From assembly GCF_005116665.1 (NCBI RefSeq), contig NZ_SWCJ01000001.1, positions 434,001 through 498,000 of the forward strand: a stretch of 64,000 nt of DNA, written 5' to 3'. The stretch comes from Ferrimonas aestuarii (GTDB lineage Bacteria > Pseudomonadota > Gammaproteobacteria > Enterobacterales > Shewanellaceae). The translations under genes were made by a program, and so were the position numbers. The notes beneath the pieces were generated by a model, which was given only the letters and a program-made list of their open reading frames with translations, was not told the origin of the DNA and searched no databases. Positions 41,737 through 51,310 of this stretch are shown piece after piece; within the stretch, counting starts at the first letter, position 1; every line of letters begins with the position of its first letter.

Positions 41737-43097
41737 TGAAAAAGTTAATCTCTACCGCTCTGGTTGCTGCAGCCCTGTCCATCAGTGGCGGCGCCATTGC
41801 TCAAGAATCGGCGAAAGCGGTTTCTTTGGACCAACTGCTTAACCAAGTTAAGACCGAACGTAAATCTGACGGCAAGCTGAACAAAGCTCGTGAAGCTGAG
41901 TTCTCTTCAGAGCGTGCTGACAAAGCCGCCCTGCTGAAAAAAGCAAAGTCTCAGCTGGCTGCTGAGAAGAAACGTGGCGAAGACTTGTCTCGTCGTTTCT
42001 CCGATAACGAGCAAAACATTAACCAACTGAACGTTGACCTGCAGACTGCGATTGCAGACTTGGGTGAGATGTTTGGTGTGGTACGTCAGGTATCTAACGA
42101 TACCGCGGGTTTGATTGACGCGTCTCTTATCAGCGCTCAATACCCAGGCCGCGAAGACGTTATGTTTAAGCTGGCGCAAGCCAAAGAGCTGCCAACCATC
42201 AAAGAGTTGGAAGAGCTGTGGATTGCCCTGCAAACTGAAATGACTGAGTCCGGTAAGGTAGTTTCCTTCACCGCACCAGTAACCGACTCCAACGGTAACG
42301 TTGCAGAGCAGAAAGTGACCCGTGTAGGTTCCTTTACTCTGCTGAGCGAAGGTGAATACCTGAGCTACAACGCAGAAACCGGTACCATCCTGCAGCTGCC
42401 TAAGCAGCCTGAAGGCTTCAAGGTAGCTACTGTTAAGAACTTCCTGGGCGCAGGCGCTGGTGAGTTCACTGACACCTTCGTTGATCCATCAAAAGGTGCT
42501 CTGCTACAGGTTTACACTCAGAAAGCTTCTCTGATGGAGAAGTATCACCAAGGTGATACCGTTGGTTACATCATTACCGCTCTACTGGGCTTCGGTCTGT
42601 TGATCGCTCTGTGGAAAGTAATTGCTCTGACCATCTCTTCTGCTCAGATTCGCTCTCAGATGAAGAACGTGGATAACCCTGGCAACAACGCCTTGGGTCG
42701 CATCCTGAAAGTTTACACCGACAACAAAAACGTTGACGTGGAAACTCTGGAGCTGAAGATCGACGAAGCGATTCTGAAAGAAACTCCTAAGATCGAGCGC
42801 GGCATCCCGCTGATTAAAGTACTGGCTGCAATTGCACCAATGCTGGGTCTGCTGGGTACCGTAACCGGTATGATTAAGACCTTCGAAAACATCACCCTAT
42901 TTGGTACTGGCGACCCACAAATCATGGCCGGCGGTATCTCTATGGCTCTGGTAACAACTGTTCTTGGTCTGATTGCTGCTCTGCCTCTGATTCTGGTACA
43001 CGCTCTGGTAGCTGGCCGCGCCCGCTCCGTAGTTGACGTACTTGAAGAGCAAAGCGCAGGTATTGTAGCAGCGCACGCTGAAGCAAGAGGTAAGTAA
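41736..43097 (+). CDS. exbB: ExbB-like MotA/TolQ/ExbB proton channel with periplasmic N-terminal extension
   Basis: A 453-residue protein. It starts with a signal peptide (to about residue 23) and a 230-residue periplasmic region whose first part, to about 110, is a predicted coiled coil with VKTERKSDGKLNKAREAEF. The channel domain follows: a membrane helix near 270-290 (TVGYIITALLGFGLLIALW), then IAPMLGLLGTVTGMIKTF and GGISMALVTTVLGLIAALPL. ExbB with ExbD uses the proton gradient to energise TonB. The extension is about twice the size of an ordinary ExbB and probably contacts DUF3450. It overlaps the previous gene by 1 nt. Confidence 0.9.
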   Translation: MKKLISTALVAAALSISGGAIAQESAKAVSLDQLLNQVKTERKSDGKLNKAREAEFSSERADKAALLKKAKSQLAAEKKRGEDLSRRFSDNEQNINQLNVDLQTAIADLGEMFGVVRQVSNDTAGLIDASLISAQYPGREDVMFKLAQAKELPTIKELEELWIALQTEMTESGKVVSFTAPVTDSNGNVAEQKVTRVGSFTLLSEGEYLSYNAETGTILQLPKQPEGFKVATVKNFLGAGAGEFTDTFVDPSKGALLQVYTQKASLMEKYHQGDTVGYIITALLGFGLLIALWKVIALTISSAQIRSQMKNVDNPGNNALGRILKVYTDNKNVDVETLELKIDEAILKETPKIERGIPLIKVLAAIAPMLGLLGTVTGMIKTFENITLFGTGDPQIMAGGISMALVTTVLGLIAALPLILVHALVAGRARSVVDVLEEQSAGIVAAHAEARGK

Positions 43098-43099
43098 TT

Positions 43100-43624
43100 A
43101 TGCTTTACCTGATAGAACTCTGGGAATCTGTCAGGGGCTTCATGGCAACCGGCGGTGACGTTCTCTGGCTCGTAGCAATTTCACTCTTTTTGATGTGGGT
43201 ACTGATGCTAGAACGTTACCTCTACCTCAACTTCGTGTTCCCTAAAGAGCGCAAAGCGGTAGTAGAGAAGTGGCACGCTCGTGAGGATAAAACCTCATGG
43301 CATGCTCACCGAATCCGTGAAGCATGGCTTTCCCAGGCCAAAGGACAGTTAACTGCTCGAATGGGGATTATTAATGCACTGGTCGCGATTTGTCCTATGC
43401 TGGGTCTACTGGGTACGGTTACCGGTATGATCGCAGTATTTGAGGTAATGGCGGTGCAGGGTACTGGTAACCCTCGTTTGATGGCAGGTGGTATCTCAAT
43501 GGCAACTATTCCGACTATGTCGGGCATGGTAGCAGCCCTTTCAGGGGTATTTTTCAGCACTCGCTTGAATGCCAAGCTGAAAGTGTCTGCTGAGAAACTG
43601 CAAGATAGTTTGTCACACCACTAG
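43100..43624 (+). CDS. exbB: Second ExbB-type proton channel subunit
   Basis: A 174-residue classical short ExbB without a periplasmic extension. Helix 1 is near 18-38 (VLWLVAISLFLMWVLML); CPMLGLLGTVTGMIAVFEVM and GGISMATIPTMSGMVAAL form the paired channel helices. It starts 2 nt after the long ExbB gene. Having both a long and a short ExbB in one operon suggests either a mixed pentamer or two motor states. Confidence 0.92.
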   Translation: MLYLIELWESVRGFMATGGDVLWLVAISLFLMWVLMLERYLYLNFVFPKERKAVVEKWHAREDKTSWHAHRIREAWLSQAKGQLTARMGIINALVAICPMLGLLGTVTGMIAVFEVMAVQGTGNPRLMAGGISMATIPTMSGMVAALSGVFFSTRLNAKLKVSAEKLQDSLSHH

Positions 43625-43637
43625 AGAGAGTTTTTGT

Positions 43638-44042
43638 ATGGCACGCAAAAAGCATGCAAGCGCCGCTGACGGCGCAGAAGTCGATATGACACCGATGTTG
43701 GACATCGTTTTCATCATGCTGATCTTCTTTATCGTAACCACGTCGTTCGTTAAAGAGTCAGGTATCGATGTAAACCGTCCAAAGGCCCAACAGGCCAGCA
43801 AAAAGCCATCGGCTAACATCTTTATCGGCATTAACGAAGCGGGTCTCGTATACATGGAGAACCGCGAAGTAGATATCCAACGCGTACGTGCAAACGTGGA
43901 GCGCATGTTGGCTGAATCTCCAGAAGCATCGGTAATGATTCAGGCTGACAAAGCGGCCAAGCACGGCATCGTGGTGAAGGTGATGGACCAGGTGAAAGCC
44001 GCCGGTATCAACACCATCTCCGTTGCAGCTAAGGAAGGGTAA
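43638..44042 (+). CDS. exbD: ExbD biopolymer transport protein
   Basis: A 134-residue protein with the signature VDMTPMLDIVFIMLIFFIVTT near the N-terminus, where the Asp of LDIVF is the conserved proton-carrying residue, and a periplasmic domain with IFIGINEAGLVYMENREVD and VMIQADKAAKHGIVVKVMDQ. It completes the ExbB-ExbD motor and lies 13 nt after the short exbB and 2 nt before tonB. Confidence 0.95.
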   Translation: MARKKHASAADGAEVDMTPMLDIVFIMLIFFIVTTSFVKESGIDVNRPKAQQASKKPSANIFIGINEAGLVYMENREVDIQRVRANVERMLAESPEASVMIQADKAAKHGIVVKVMDQVKAAGINTISVAAKEG

Positions 44043-44044
44043 TT

Positions 44045-44665
44045 ATGCTTAGATCACTGTTAGCCCTAATTCTTGGCGCGGCGGTGACCTTCGCTCTGTT
44101 CTCTTTTATGGCGTTTTTGATCGACGGTGGCGCCAAGCGCGCCGCCAACAAACTCGACATTCCGCCTATTGAGCTTGTGATGGATCGCCAAGACGCGAAA
44201 GCGCAGAATAAAGACCGGCCTAAGCCTAAGCCGCCTAAGCCGCCAGAAAAGCCGCCAGAGCCAGTGGATCTGCAGCCAGAAACCAATGATGTTTCTGATG
44301 CCGTATCCATCAGTGTTCCTTCGGTTGACCTTGGTGGTGTGAACGCAGGCATGGGTGACGTGGGTAACGCCATGATGCGTGACGGCGACGCGACCCCCAT
44401 CGTTCGTATGGATCCTAAGTGGCCAATGAAAGCCCTACGTGAAGGTAAGGAAGGTTACGTAGTGATGAAGTTCACCATTAATGAACTGGGTCAACCAGAA
44501 GACATTGTGGTGATTGAAGCTCAGCCTAAGCGTCTGTTCGACAAAGAAGCTAAGCGCGCACTTCGTAAGTGGAAATATAAGCCTAAGATCGTAGAGGGTA
44601 AGCCGGTGAAACAACCTGGTATTACCGTTCGTCTGGACTTCACTTTAGATAAGCAAAACGGCTAA
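44045..44665 (+). CDS. tonB: TonB energy transducer
   Basis: A 206-residue protein: one N-terminal membrane helix (residues 3-25), a proline-lysine spacer (RPKPKPPKPPEKPPEPVDLQ) of modest length, and a C-terminal TonB domain with MDPKWPMKALREGKEGYVVM and ALRKWKYKPKIV. TonB carries motor energy to outer membrane receptors by binding their TonB boxes. The spacer is short compared with E. coli TonB, as in TonB2-type proteins that work with an extra periplasmic partner. Confidence 0.93.
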   Translation: MLRSLLALILGAAVTFALFSFMAFLIDGGAKRAANKLDIPPIELVMDRQDAKAQNKDRPKPKPPKPPEKPPEPVDLQPETNDVSDAVSISVPSVDLGGVNAGMGDVGNAMMRDGDATPIVRMDPKWPMKALREGKEGYVVMKFTINELGQPEDIVVIEAQPKRLFDKEAKRALRKWKYKPKIVEGKPVKQPGITVRLDFTLDKQNG

Positions 44666-44677
44666 AGGAGGCATTTT

Positions 44678-45928
44678 ATGCAAATCAAACGCAAATTTGT
44701 GCCTGCTTTATTGCTGGCAGTATTGACCTCAGGCATTAGCTCTACCGCATTTGCAGTAGAGAAGTGCGAGATTGATAAGCGCAAAACTAAGGTGATGTCC
44801 GAGCGTGTAGGTAAGAAGGTTGGCAAGGCTTTCGAACTTTACAGTGCGGATCAAGTAAATGAAGCGCTGGCGATGTTGCTGGAGATTGAACCGAAAAAGG
44901 AATTCGATAAAGCCTATGTAAACCGCTTTATCGGTAACCTTTATGCGGGCATCGATGGCAAAGTTAGCACCGCTTTGAAGCACATTAAATTGGCCGTTGA
45001 CGCCGATGTGCTAGGTGGTACTGACCACGCCGCTTCCTTGCGTTTGTTGGCTGACCTGTACATGCAGGAAAAGCAATACAAACCCGCTTTGGACATGTAT
45101 TCCAAATGGATGGCATTTAGCTGTAAAGAGGATAAAAACGTTTATCTGCGTATGGGCCAAGCTAATTTTGAGCTCAAACAGTACATGGACGTGATTCCTC
45201 TAGCTGACAAAGCCATCGCCTTGGAAGAGACTCCCAACAAAAACGCTTATATTCTGAAGATGGGCTCTTATGTAGAGACCAAGCAGTATAAGAAAGCGGC
45301 GAAAGTTGTGGAGCAGATGGTTGAGCTATTCCCTAGTGAAGGTCGCCTGTGGGTTCAGTTGTCGCAAATGTATCTTCTGAGCGAAGACTACCAAAAGGCA
45401 CTGTACACCGCGGACGTTGCCCATCGCCAAGGGCTTCTGGAAAAACCAGCTGAGTTTAAAATGTTGGCTCAGTTGCTTGCCCAGAATGGCATCCCTTTTA
45501 AATCTGCTCAAATTCAGGAGAAATACCTGAAGGATGGCTTGGTCGAAAAGGATGAACAATCTCTGTCTATGCTGGCTAACACTTACCACCAAGCTAAAGA
45601 GATTAAACTTGCCGCTAAGTACTACGGCGAAGCCGCTGAACTTAGCAATGAATCTAAGCACTTTGCAAAACAAGCGGCACTGCTGCTTGAGATTCAGCAG
45701 TTTAAATCTGCGCAAGCCGCGGGTAAGAAGGCCCTTCAAGCAAAAGGCGTTAAGAGTAAAGGGCAGATCCAGATGATTCTGGCCCAAGCCTACTTCTACA
45801 ACGATGAGTTTAAGGCAGCCTACAAAGCGTGTGAAGCCGCAACCAAAGATAAGAAGACGGCCAAGGCAGCGTCAAGCTGGCTCGGTTACATAAAAGACAC
45901 CGCCAAGCGGAAGAACGTCTCTATCTAA
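44678..45928 (+). CDS. TPR periplasmic protein of the TonB operon
   Basis: A 416-residue exported protein (signal peptide ending STAFA) composed mainly of tetratricopeptide-type helical pairs, for example ADLYMQEKQYKPALDMYSKW, VYLRMGQANFELKQYMDVIP and LANTYHQAKEIKLAAKYYGE. In Vibrio TonB2 systems a TPR protein (TtpC is a different family) and related partners stabilise the TonB complex; a similar role is inferred. It is the last gene of the operon, 12 nt after tonB with AAAGGAGG upstream. Confidence 0.85.
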   Translation: MQIKRKFVPALLLAVLTSGISSTAFAVEKCEIDKRKTKVMSERVGKKVGKAFELYSADQVNEALAMLLEIEPKKEFDKAYVNRFIGNLYAGIDGKVSTALKHIKLAVDADVLGGTDHAASLRLLADLYMQEKQYKPALDMYSKWMAFSCKEDKNVYLRMGQANFELKQYMDVIPLADKAIALEETPNKNAYILKMGSYVETKQYKKAAKVVEQMVELFPSEGRLWVQLSQMYLLSEDYQKALYTADVAHRQGLLEKPAEFKMLAQLLAQNGIPFKSAQIQEKYLKDGLVEKDEQSLSMLANTYHQAKEIKLAAKYYGEAAELSNESKHFAKQAALLLEIQQFKSAQAAGKKALQAKGVKSKGQIQMILAQAYFYNDEFKAAYKACEAATKDKKTAKAASSWLGYIKDTAKRKNVSI

Positions 45929-45932
45929 TTTG

Positions 45933-45956
45933 AAAGGCCCCGCAAGGGGCCTTTTT
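45933..45956 (+). terminator. Terminator of the energising operon
   Basis: AAAGGCCCC at 45933-45941 and GGGGCCTTT form a 9-bp stem with a GCAA loop, followed by T residues to 45956. Confidence 0.92.
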
Positions 45957-45995
45957 ACATTAGGGACAAATTTAGAATATTAACAAGGAGCCCCC

Positions 45996-47822
45996 ATGAG
46001 AGTGGCAAGTGTAGCCACGGCGATCGCCGTAGCATTCTCCATCGCAGGTTGCAGTCAGCCTGAGTCGCAATCCGCGCCGAAATCAGCCCAGCAAAGCCAA
46101 GTTGCATCAACTACAACGAGCCAACAGACTGTTGAGCAACAATACTTGGCGTTGGTTGAAGCCTATTTTAACGACAATTTGGCCCTGCATCCGGTGATGT
46201 CCACTTACGTTGGCCATACCGATCTCAATGGAAAGTTTGACTTCGAACTGAGTGAAGCCTACCTGGAAGGGCGTCATAATCTAAACAGTAAGATGAAGTC
46301 TGATCTCGCTAAGATTGACGTCAGTAAGTTACCACCCCAGCATCAAATTGGCTTTGAAGTGATTAGCTATGAGGTGGATATGGCCTTAGAGGAGGAGACT
46401 TTTCCGTTCCGCTGGCTGCCTTTAAATCAGTTTTATAGCCAAGTATTCACTTTAGTCCAGTTGGGAAGTGGTGAGTCGGCTCAGCCGTTTGTGACCGTTC
46501 AGGATTACGACAACTTTATCGGTCGCATGCAAGGCTTTTCGGAATGGGTTGATCTGGCCATTATGCGTATGGACGAGGGCATTAAATCCAAAGTGGTTCT
46601 GCCTAGGGTTTTGGTTGAGCGGATGATCCCTCAAATCCAATCACAGATCGTGGTTGACGCCAGTGAGTCTATCTTTAGCCAACCTCTGTCGAATTTGCCA
46701 AAAGGTCTTGATGAGCAGCAAGCCAAAGCACTTACTGAGCGCTATCAACAGGCGATCATACAGACTCTGATGCCCGCCTTTTCGAAGTTGCACAACTATC
46801 TTAACGACACTTACCTAGCGGCTTCTCGTGGCTCTCATGGCCTGTGGGGTGTACCTAATGGTGCCGATTGGTATCAGTACCTGTCTGATCAGCAAACCAC
46901 CACTAAGATCCCAGTGGATAAGATTCATCAACTGGGTCTGGATGAAGTGGCTCGTATTTTGTCAGAAATGGATAAAGTGCGTCAGCAAGTGGGCTTTGAG
47001 GGTGATCTGCAGGCGTTCTTTGATCATCTAGGCTCCGATCCCCAGTTCTTCTTTACAGAGAAGCAGGGCTTGATAGATGGCTATATGGCGCTTAAAACCA
47101 AGATTGATGGGGTATTGCCTGGCTATTTTGATGTGGAACCTAAGGCGGATTACGTGGTTAAGCCTGTAGAGCCATTTCGCGAACAATCGGCAGCGGGGGC
47201 GAGCTACGACGCTCCGGCTCCAGATGGCAGCCGGCCCGGTGTGTTCTACATCAATACTTATAACCTAAAAGCTCAGCCTAAATGGGGCATGACGACACTG
47301 TCACTGCACGAAGCGGCCCCAGGGCATCACTTTCAGATTGCCATCAAACAGGAGCTTGAGGGTGTGCCAAGTTTCCAACGTTTTGGAGGCTACAATGCGT
47401 TCGAAGAGGGATGGGCGCTATATGCTGAATACCTAGGTATGGAGATGAGGCTGTTCACAGATCCATACCAGTACTTCGGCAAGCTATCGGATGAGATGCT
47501 TCGAGCTATGCGCTTGGTGGTCGATACCGGCTTGCACGCTAAAGGCTGGAGCCGCGAACAAGCGATTCAGTATATGCTGGATAATAGCCCAATGGCGGAA
47601 TCTGATGTTACCGCAGAAGTTGAGCGTTACATGGCTATCCCTGGCCAGGCGCTGTCCTATAAAGTAGGCCAGCTAAAAATACTTGAGCTGCGTAAATATG
47701 CAGAAAAGGAGCTTGGAGATCGATTTGATATTAAAGCATTCCATAATCAAGTGTTGACTTCAGGTTCACTTCCCATGGCGGTATTGGAGCAAAAAATTCA
47801 CCACTGGGTTGAAACTTTGTAG
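45996..47822 (+). CDS. DUF885 zinc-peptidase-like lipoprotein
   Basis: A 608-residue lipoprotein: a signal sequence with the lipobox SIAGC (Cys at 19), a Gln/Ser-rich linker, then the DUF885 domain. HEAAPGHHFQ near 438 is the HExxxGH-type zinc motif, and the second ligand is likely in FEEGWALYAEYLG. Family members with known activity are dipeptidyl- or oligopeptide-type metallopeptidases; many are listed as unknown. AAGGAG lies 6 nt before the ATG at 45996. Sitting between the TonB motor and TonB-dependent receptors, it suggests that imported substrates are peptides, which is inference only. Confidence 0.85.
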   Translation: MRVASVATAIAVAFSIAGCSQPESQSAPKSAQQSQVASTTTSQQTVEQQYLALVEAYFNDNLALHPVMSTYVGHTDLNGKFDFELSEAYLEGRHNLNSKMKSDLAKIDVSKLPPQHQIGFEVISYEVDMALEEETFPFRWLPLNQFYSQVFTLVQLGSGESAQPFVTVQDYDNFIGRMQGFSEWVDLAIMRMDEGIKSKVVLPRVLVERMIPQIQSQIVVDASESIFSQPLSNLPKGLDEQQAKALTERYQQAIIQTLMPAFSKLHNYLNDTYLAASRGSHGLWGVPNGADWYQYLSDQQTTTKIPVDKIHQLGLDEVARILSEMDKVRQQVGFEGDLQAFFDHLGSDPQFFFTEKQGLIDGYMALKTKIDGVLPGYFDVEPKADYVVKPVEPFREQSAAGASYDAPAPDGSRPGVFYINTYNLKAQPKWGMTTLSLHEAAPGHHFQIAIKQELEGVPSFQRFGGYNAFEEGWALYAEYLGMEMRLFTDPYQYFGKLSDEMLRAMRLVVDTGLHAKGWSREQAIQYMLDNSPMAESDVTAEVERYMAIPGQALSYKVGQLKILELRKYAEKELGDRFDIKAFHNQVLTSGSLPMAVLEQKIHHWVETL

Positions 47823-47839
47823 CAAGCCTCAAAAAAATC

Positions 47840-47867
47840 AAAAAGGGGAGCGTGAGTCCCCCTTTTT
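47840..47867 (+). terminator. Terminator of the DUF885 gene
   Basis: AAAAAGGGG at 47840-47848 pairs with CCCCTTTTT at 47859-47867 around a GCGTGAGTC-type loop; the A and T tracts make it work in both directions. Confidence 0.85.
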
Positions 47868-47878
47868 ATTATTTTATT

Positions 47879-47894
47879 TGTGATGCATGTCACA
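47879..47894. promoter_or_regulatory. CRP site upstream of receptor 2
   Basis: TGTGATGCATGTCACA has both consensus arms, TGTGA and TCACA, with a 6-bp spacer. It lies 300 bp before the receptor 2 start and just after the DUF885 terminator, so control of receptor 2 by cAMP-CRP is the natural reading. Confidence 0.6.
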
Positions 47895-48193
47895 GTTATT
47901 GCTTTTGTGGTTGTACATGTTGTTAACCATTCTTGGGAGGTAAATTCTCTGTATAAAGCGCAATTATCCAGATGATGCTGCTGCTTTGTTTGTATTTTGC
48001 CCATCTTCAATAAGCTTGCTTTCAGTTTGCATATCTATTTAGCAACATTCTCTTAAATCTTGCCTGCTGCCAGTGCAACATATCGCGCATTGCTATTCAC
48101 CTGATTGTTTAACAGTATCGATGCAAGCCAATTCAACATGGTGTTGATGAGAAAGGCCAAATAAAAATATAAGAAGCAGTGAGGGAGTTAGGG
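47895..48193. other. Promoter and leader of receptor 2
   Basis: About 300 bases without a gene. The stretch is AT-rich and ends with AGGGAGTTAGGG before the ATG. No clear promoter boxes were assigned. Confidence 0.4.
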
Positions 48194-50707
48194 ATGAAGA
48201 ATCAGACGTTGTTGGCGAAAGCCGTAAGATTCGGATTGATCGCTGGTGCGGTGTCACCAGCAGCCATGGTTAATGTTGCGATGGCAGAAGAGGGGGCGGA
48301 TGTTGAGCGCATCCAAGTAACGGGTTCCCGTATCCAACGTCAAGATATGGAAACGGCATCGCCAGTTTCTGTTATCGATTCTGCAAGTATTAAAGCCGAA
48401 GGTTACACCTCTGTGGATCAGGTGCTTCAGTCTCAGCCATCGATGGCGGGTATGGCAGTTGGCTCTACCACCAACAATGGTGCAGATGGTGTGGCCCAGG
48501 TAGACCTACGAGGTATGGGTGCAAACCGCACTTTGGTGCTGCTGAATGGTCGCCGTATGGTGAACTCAGGCTCTGGCGCTGACTCTGCTGTGGATCTGAA
48601 CGCCATCCCAGTTGCGATGATTCAGCGTATTGAAGTACTGAAAGATGGCGCATCCGCAGTATATGGTTCTGATGCCATTGCTGGGGTAGTAAACATCATC
48701 ACCAAGAAAGACTTCGAAGGTTTCCAGCTGGACGTGAACGGTGGCATCACCGGTGAGTCTGACGGTGAAAACATCGAAATCTCCGCTCTGTACGGTAAGT
48801 CTTTTGATGATACCAACTATACCCTTGGTTTCTCTTATACCGATCGCGGTACGGTTAAGCAGTCTGATCGTGATTGGATTCCACCAGGTAGCAGCTCCTT
48901 CATTCCGGGTGGTTCTTTGGGCGGCATGGTTCCAGATGGCAACGGTGGTTGGAAACCTCGTGAAACTGGTTATGACTATACCGATGATTCCTATCTGCAG
49001 ACGCCAAGCACCAAGTACAGCTTGTTTACCAATCTGACTCACCAGATTGATGATGACACCGAATTCAGTGCCGATTTCCTGTATACCCGTCGTGAGTCCG
49101 AGCAGCAGATGGCATCACAGCCAGCCAACTTAATGTTGGACGTTTGCGGCGAGCAGGGCGCGGATCCTGAGAAGTGTTTGACACTGACTGACGAAATGAT
49201 TGCTGCGGGTATCGAAGCTGACGATACCGGTCGTGTGAACTACCGTCGTCGTATGGTTGAAGCCGGTCCTCGTATCTACAGTCAGGAAACCGACACCATG
49301 CGTCTGTCGGCTGCATTAGCTGGTTACGCAGACATCAACCAGGGTATGGATTGGGAAGTGTCTTACACCTATGGCCGTAACCGTGCCGATACCTGGGTAG
49401 ATAACTCCATCAATGCCGTGAAGATGGCTGATTCCATCTACGCTAATCCAGACGATTGGTTCTCTGGTAACCCTGACGATATCGCTGGCTACGTTGGCGA
49501 TGTAAGCTACAAAGAGACTACCGATGGTGGTAACGACCAACACACTTTGGCTGGTGTAATCAGCGGTGAGCTATTTGATGTCTCCGGCGGCGCAGTGGCC
49601 TTCGCGCTGGGCGCGGAATATCGCTATGAAAGCGGCTTCTATAATCCAGATCCTGTGATCATTGCCGGTGAAGGTACCGCGGCTCAGCAAGATCCGACCG
49701 ATGGCAATTACGATGTAATCTCCATCTACCAAGAGGTTTCCGTACCCTTTAGTGAAACGGTGACCGCGGAGTTCGCGCTGCGTTACGACGAGTACAACAC
49801 CTTTGGCGGTGCCACTACTTGGAAAGTTGGCCTGACTTGGGAACCAACCGATGACTTGATGCTGCGAAGTGTGATTGCTACCGGCTTCCGTGCGCCAAAC
49901 GTGAGCGAGCTGTATGGTGGTAATTCCGGTTCATACGATTACCTGGATGATCCATGGGGCAACGAACTGGACCCACAGATCTTGGTTAACTATACCTCAG
50001 ACGAAAATCTGAAAGCGGAAGAGTCTGATTCCTTCACCGTCGGTTTGGTTTACTCCCCAAGTTACGTGGATGGGCTGTCGTTCACTCTGGACTACTGGCG
50101 CTTTAAGATCGATGACGCCATTGCTCGTCTCGATGTACAAGCTGGTCTGAATGCGTGTTATGAAGGCGATACCACTGCCTGTGAGACCTTTAGCATCACT
50201 CCAGATGGTAACCTGGAGAACCTGACTAACCCGTTGACCAACGTGGGCTATCAGGACACCGATGGTCTGGACTTTAACGCTAACTACGGCTTTGAAGCCC
50301 TAGGCTGGGATTGGAAGATCAACAACGACCTGACCTATCTGCTGAAATTCGAGCAGGATGGCGTTGACTACACCGGAACCATTGGCGGCATGTTTGGTGG
50401 CTACGCGGAAGTGAAGAACAACTTCTCAGTGACGGCCAGCAGCGATAACTTCTCTGTTCTTTACTCTGCCCGCTACTTGGGTGAGATGGATGAGATCAAC
50501 AGCGGTGACAAGGTAGATTCCATCACTTATCACAACGTGTCAGCGACTTACTTTGTCAATGATCAGGTATCAACCACCTTCGGTGTACGTAACCTAACCG
50601 ATGAAGACCCTCGCGAAGTGTCCTCTGGTAACGATGCAGGTACGGTACCAGAAGTGTATGAGACCATCGGTCGTACCTTCTTCGCTGGTGTGAACGTTCG
50701 TTTCTAA
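48194..50707 (+). CDS. TonB-dependent receptor 2
   Basis: An 837-residue receptor. A signal peptide ends at about 31 (VAMA), the TonB box is VERIQVTGSRI, the plug has DLRGMGANRTLVLLNGRRM and RIEVLKDGASAVYGSDAIAG, and the barrel ends FFAGVNVRF. FRAPNVSELYGGNSG is its mid-barrel signature. It is the shortest of the four paralogues. The ATG at 48194 follows GGGAGTTAGGG; an in-frame GTG at 48179 would add five residues ahead of the signal peptide. A CRP site lies 300 bp upstream. Substrate unknown. Confidence 0.9.
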   Translation: MKNQTLLAKAVRFGLIAGAVSPAAMVNVAMAEEGADVERIQVTGSRIQRQDMETASPVSVIDSASIKAEGYTSVDQVLQSQPSMAGMAVGSTTNNGADGVAQVDLRGMGANRTLVLLNGRRMVNSGSGADSAVDLNAIPVAMIQRIEVLKDGASAVYGSDAIAGVVNIITKKDFEGFQLDVNGGITGESDGENIEISALYGKSFDDTNYTLGFSYTDRGTVKQSDRDWIPPGSSSFIPGGSLGGMVPDGNGGWKPRETGYDYTDDSYLQTPSTKYSLFTNLTHQIDDDTEFSADFLYTRRESEQQMASQPANLMLDVCGEQGADPEKCLTLTDEMIAAGIEADDTGRVNYRRRMVEAGPRIYSQETDTMRLSAALAGYADINQGMDWEVSYTYGRNRADTWVDNSINAVKMADSIYANPDDWFSGNPDDIAGYVGDVSYKETTDGGNDQHTLAGVISGELFDVSGGAVAFALGAEYRYESGFYNPDPVIIAGEGTAAQQDPTDGNYDVISIYQEVSVPFSETVTAEFALRYDEYNTFGGATTWKVGLTWEPTDDLMLRSVIATGFRAPNVSELYGGNSGSYDYLDDPWGNELDPQILVNYTSDENLKAEESDSFTVGLVYSPSYVDGLSFTLDYWRFKIDDAIARLDVQAGLNACYEGDTTACETFSITPDGNLENLTNPLTNVGYQDTDGLDFNANYGFEALGWDWKINNDLTYLLKFEQDGVDYTGTIGGMFGGYAEVKNNFSVTASSDNFSVLYSARYLGEMDEINSGDKVDSITYHNVSATYFVNDQVSTTFGVRNLTDEDPREVSSGNDAGTVPEVYETIGRTFFAGVNVRF

Positions 50708-50732
50708 CCGCCCCCTAAGTCGATAAAAACAG

Positions 50733-50764
50733 AAAGGCCTTGCAGCAATGCAAGGCCTTTTTAT
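50733..50764 (+). terminator. Terminator of receptor 2
   Basis: AAAGGCCTTGCA at 50733-50744 and TGCAAGGCCTTT at 50749-50760 form a perfect 12-bp stem with a GCAA loop and a T run. Confidence 0.94.
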
Positions 50765-51310
50765 TTTCAAAATATAACTGCGAGTTTATTCGCTGTTTGC
50801 ACGTACTTTCACACTTCTATTCATTCCATTGTTGTTCTTAGTCACTTTTGACTCAAATTTCAGATAGAGATTTCTTTGATTCCTTTAATGGCTGATCATG
50901 ATCACTATTTCCCAGTGTTTAGGCAGTGGATTGTGATGCCTTATGTGTTTTATTTGTTAAAAGATGCCATTTTGCCTGCCACTAAATTGACGCCGTTTTG
51001 AGCTATTCCAGCCATGTCAACGTGATTTGCTCACAAATTTTTAAATTTATTTTGTTGCGAAAATGTAAATTAAATTTTGGCCTTATTGGGAAAAAATTGC
51101 GTTTAATGCCGTGAATCGATGTTTTTATCTTTGCTTACATTTCATATGTTAAAAATATGTTTTTGGAGTAACGATAAGTAAACATTTGCGGCGTTGACTA
51201 ACCGCAATCCAATGGGCAGCATCAAATACAACCAAATGGATAACCATTGGCCAACAAATATTAAAACAACATCAACAATTATAAAGGACTCAGTCATTAG
51301 GGAGGATATG
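50765..51310. other. Long AT-rich region before receptor 3
   Basis: No gene was found in 546 bases. It contains TGATCATGATCA at 50893-50904, a 12-bp palindrome, and GTGATTTGCTCAC near 51022, a CRP-like sequence with a spacer one base short. A long untranslated leader is likely. Confidence 0.4.

Noticed and set aside
50893..50904. TGATCATGATCA as a regulatory site for receptor 3
   Set aside because: Perfect palindrome but low complexity, more than 400 bp from the start, and not seen before the other receptors.
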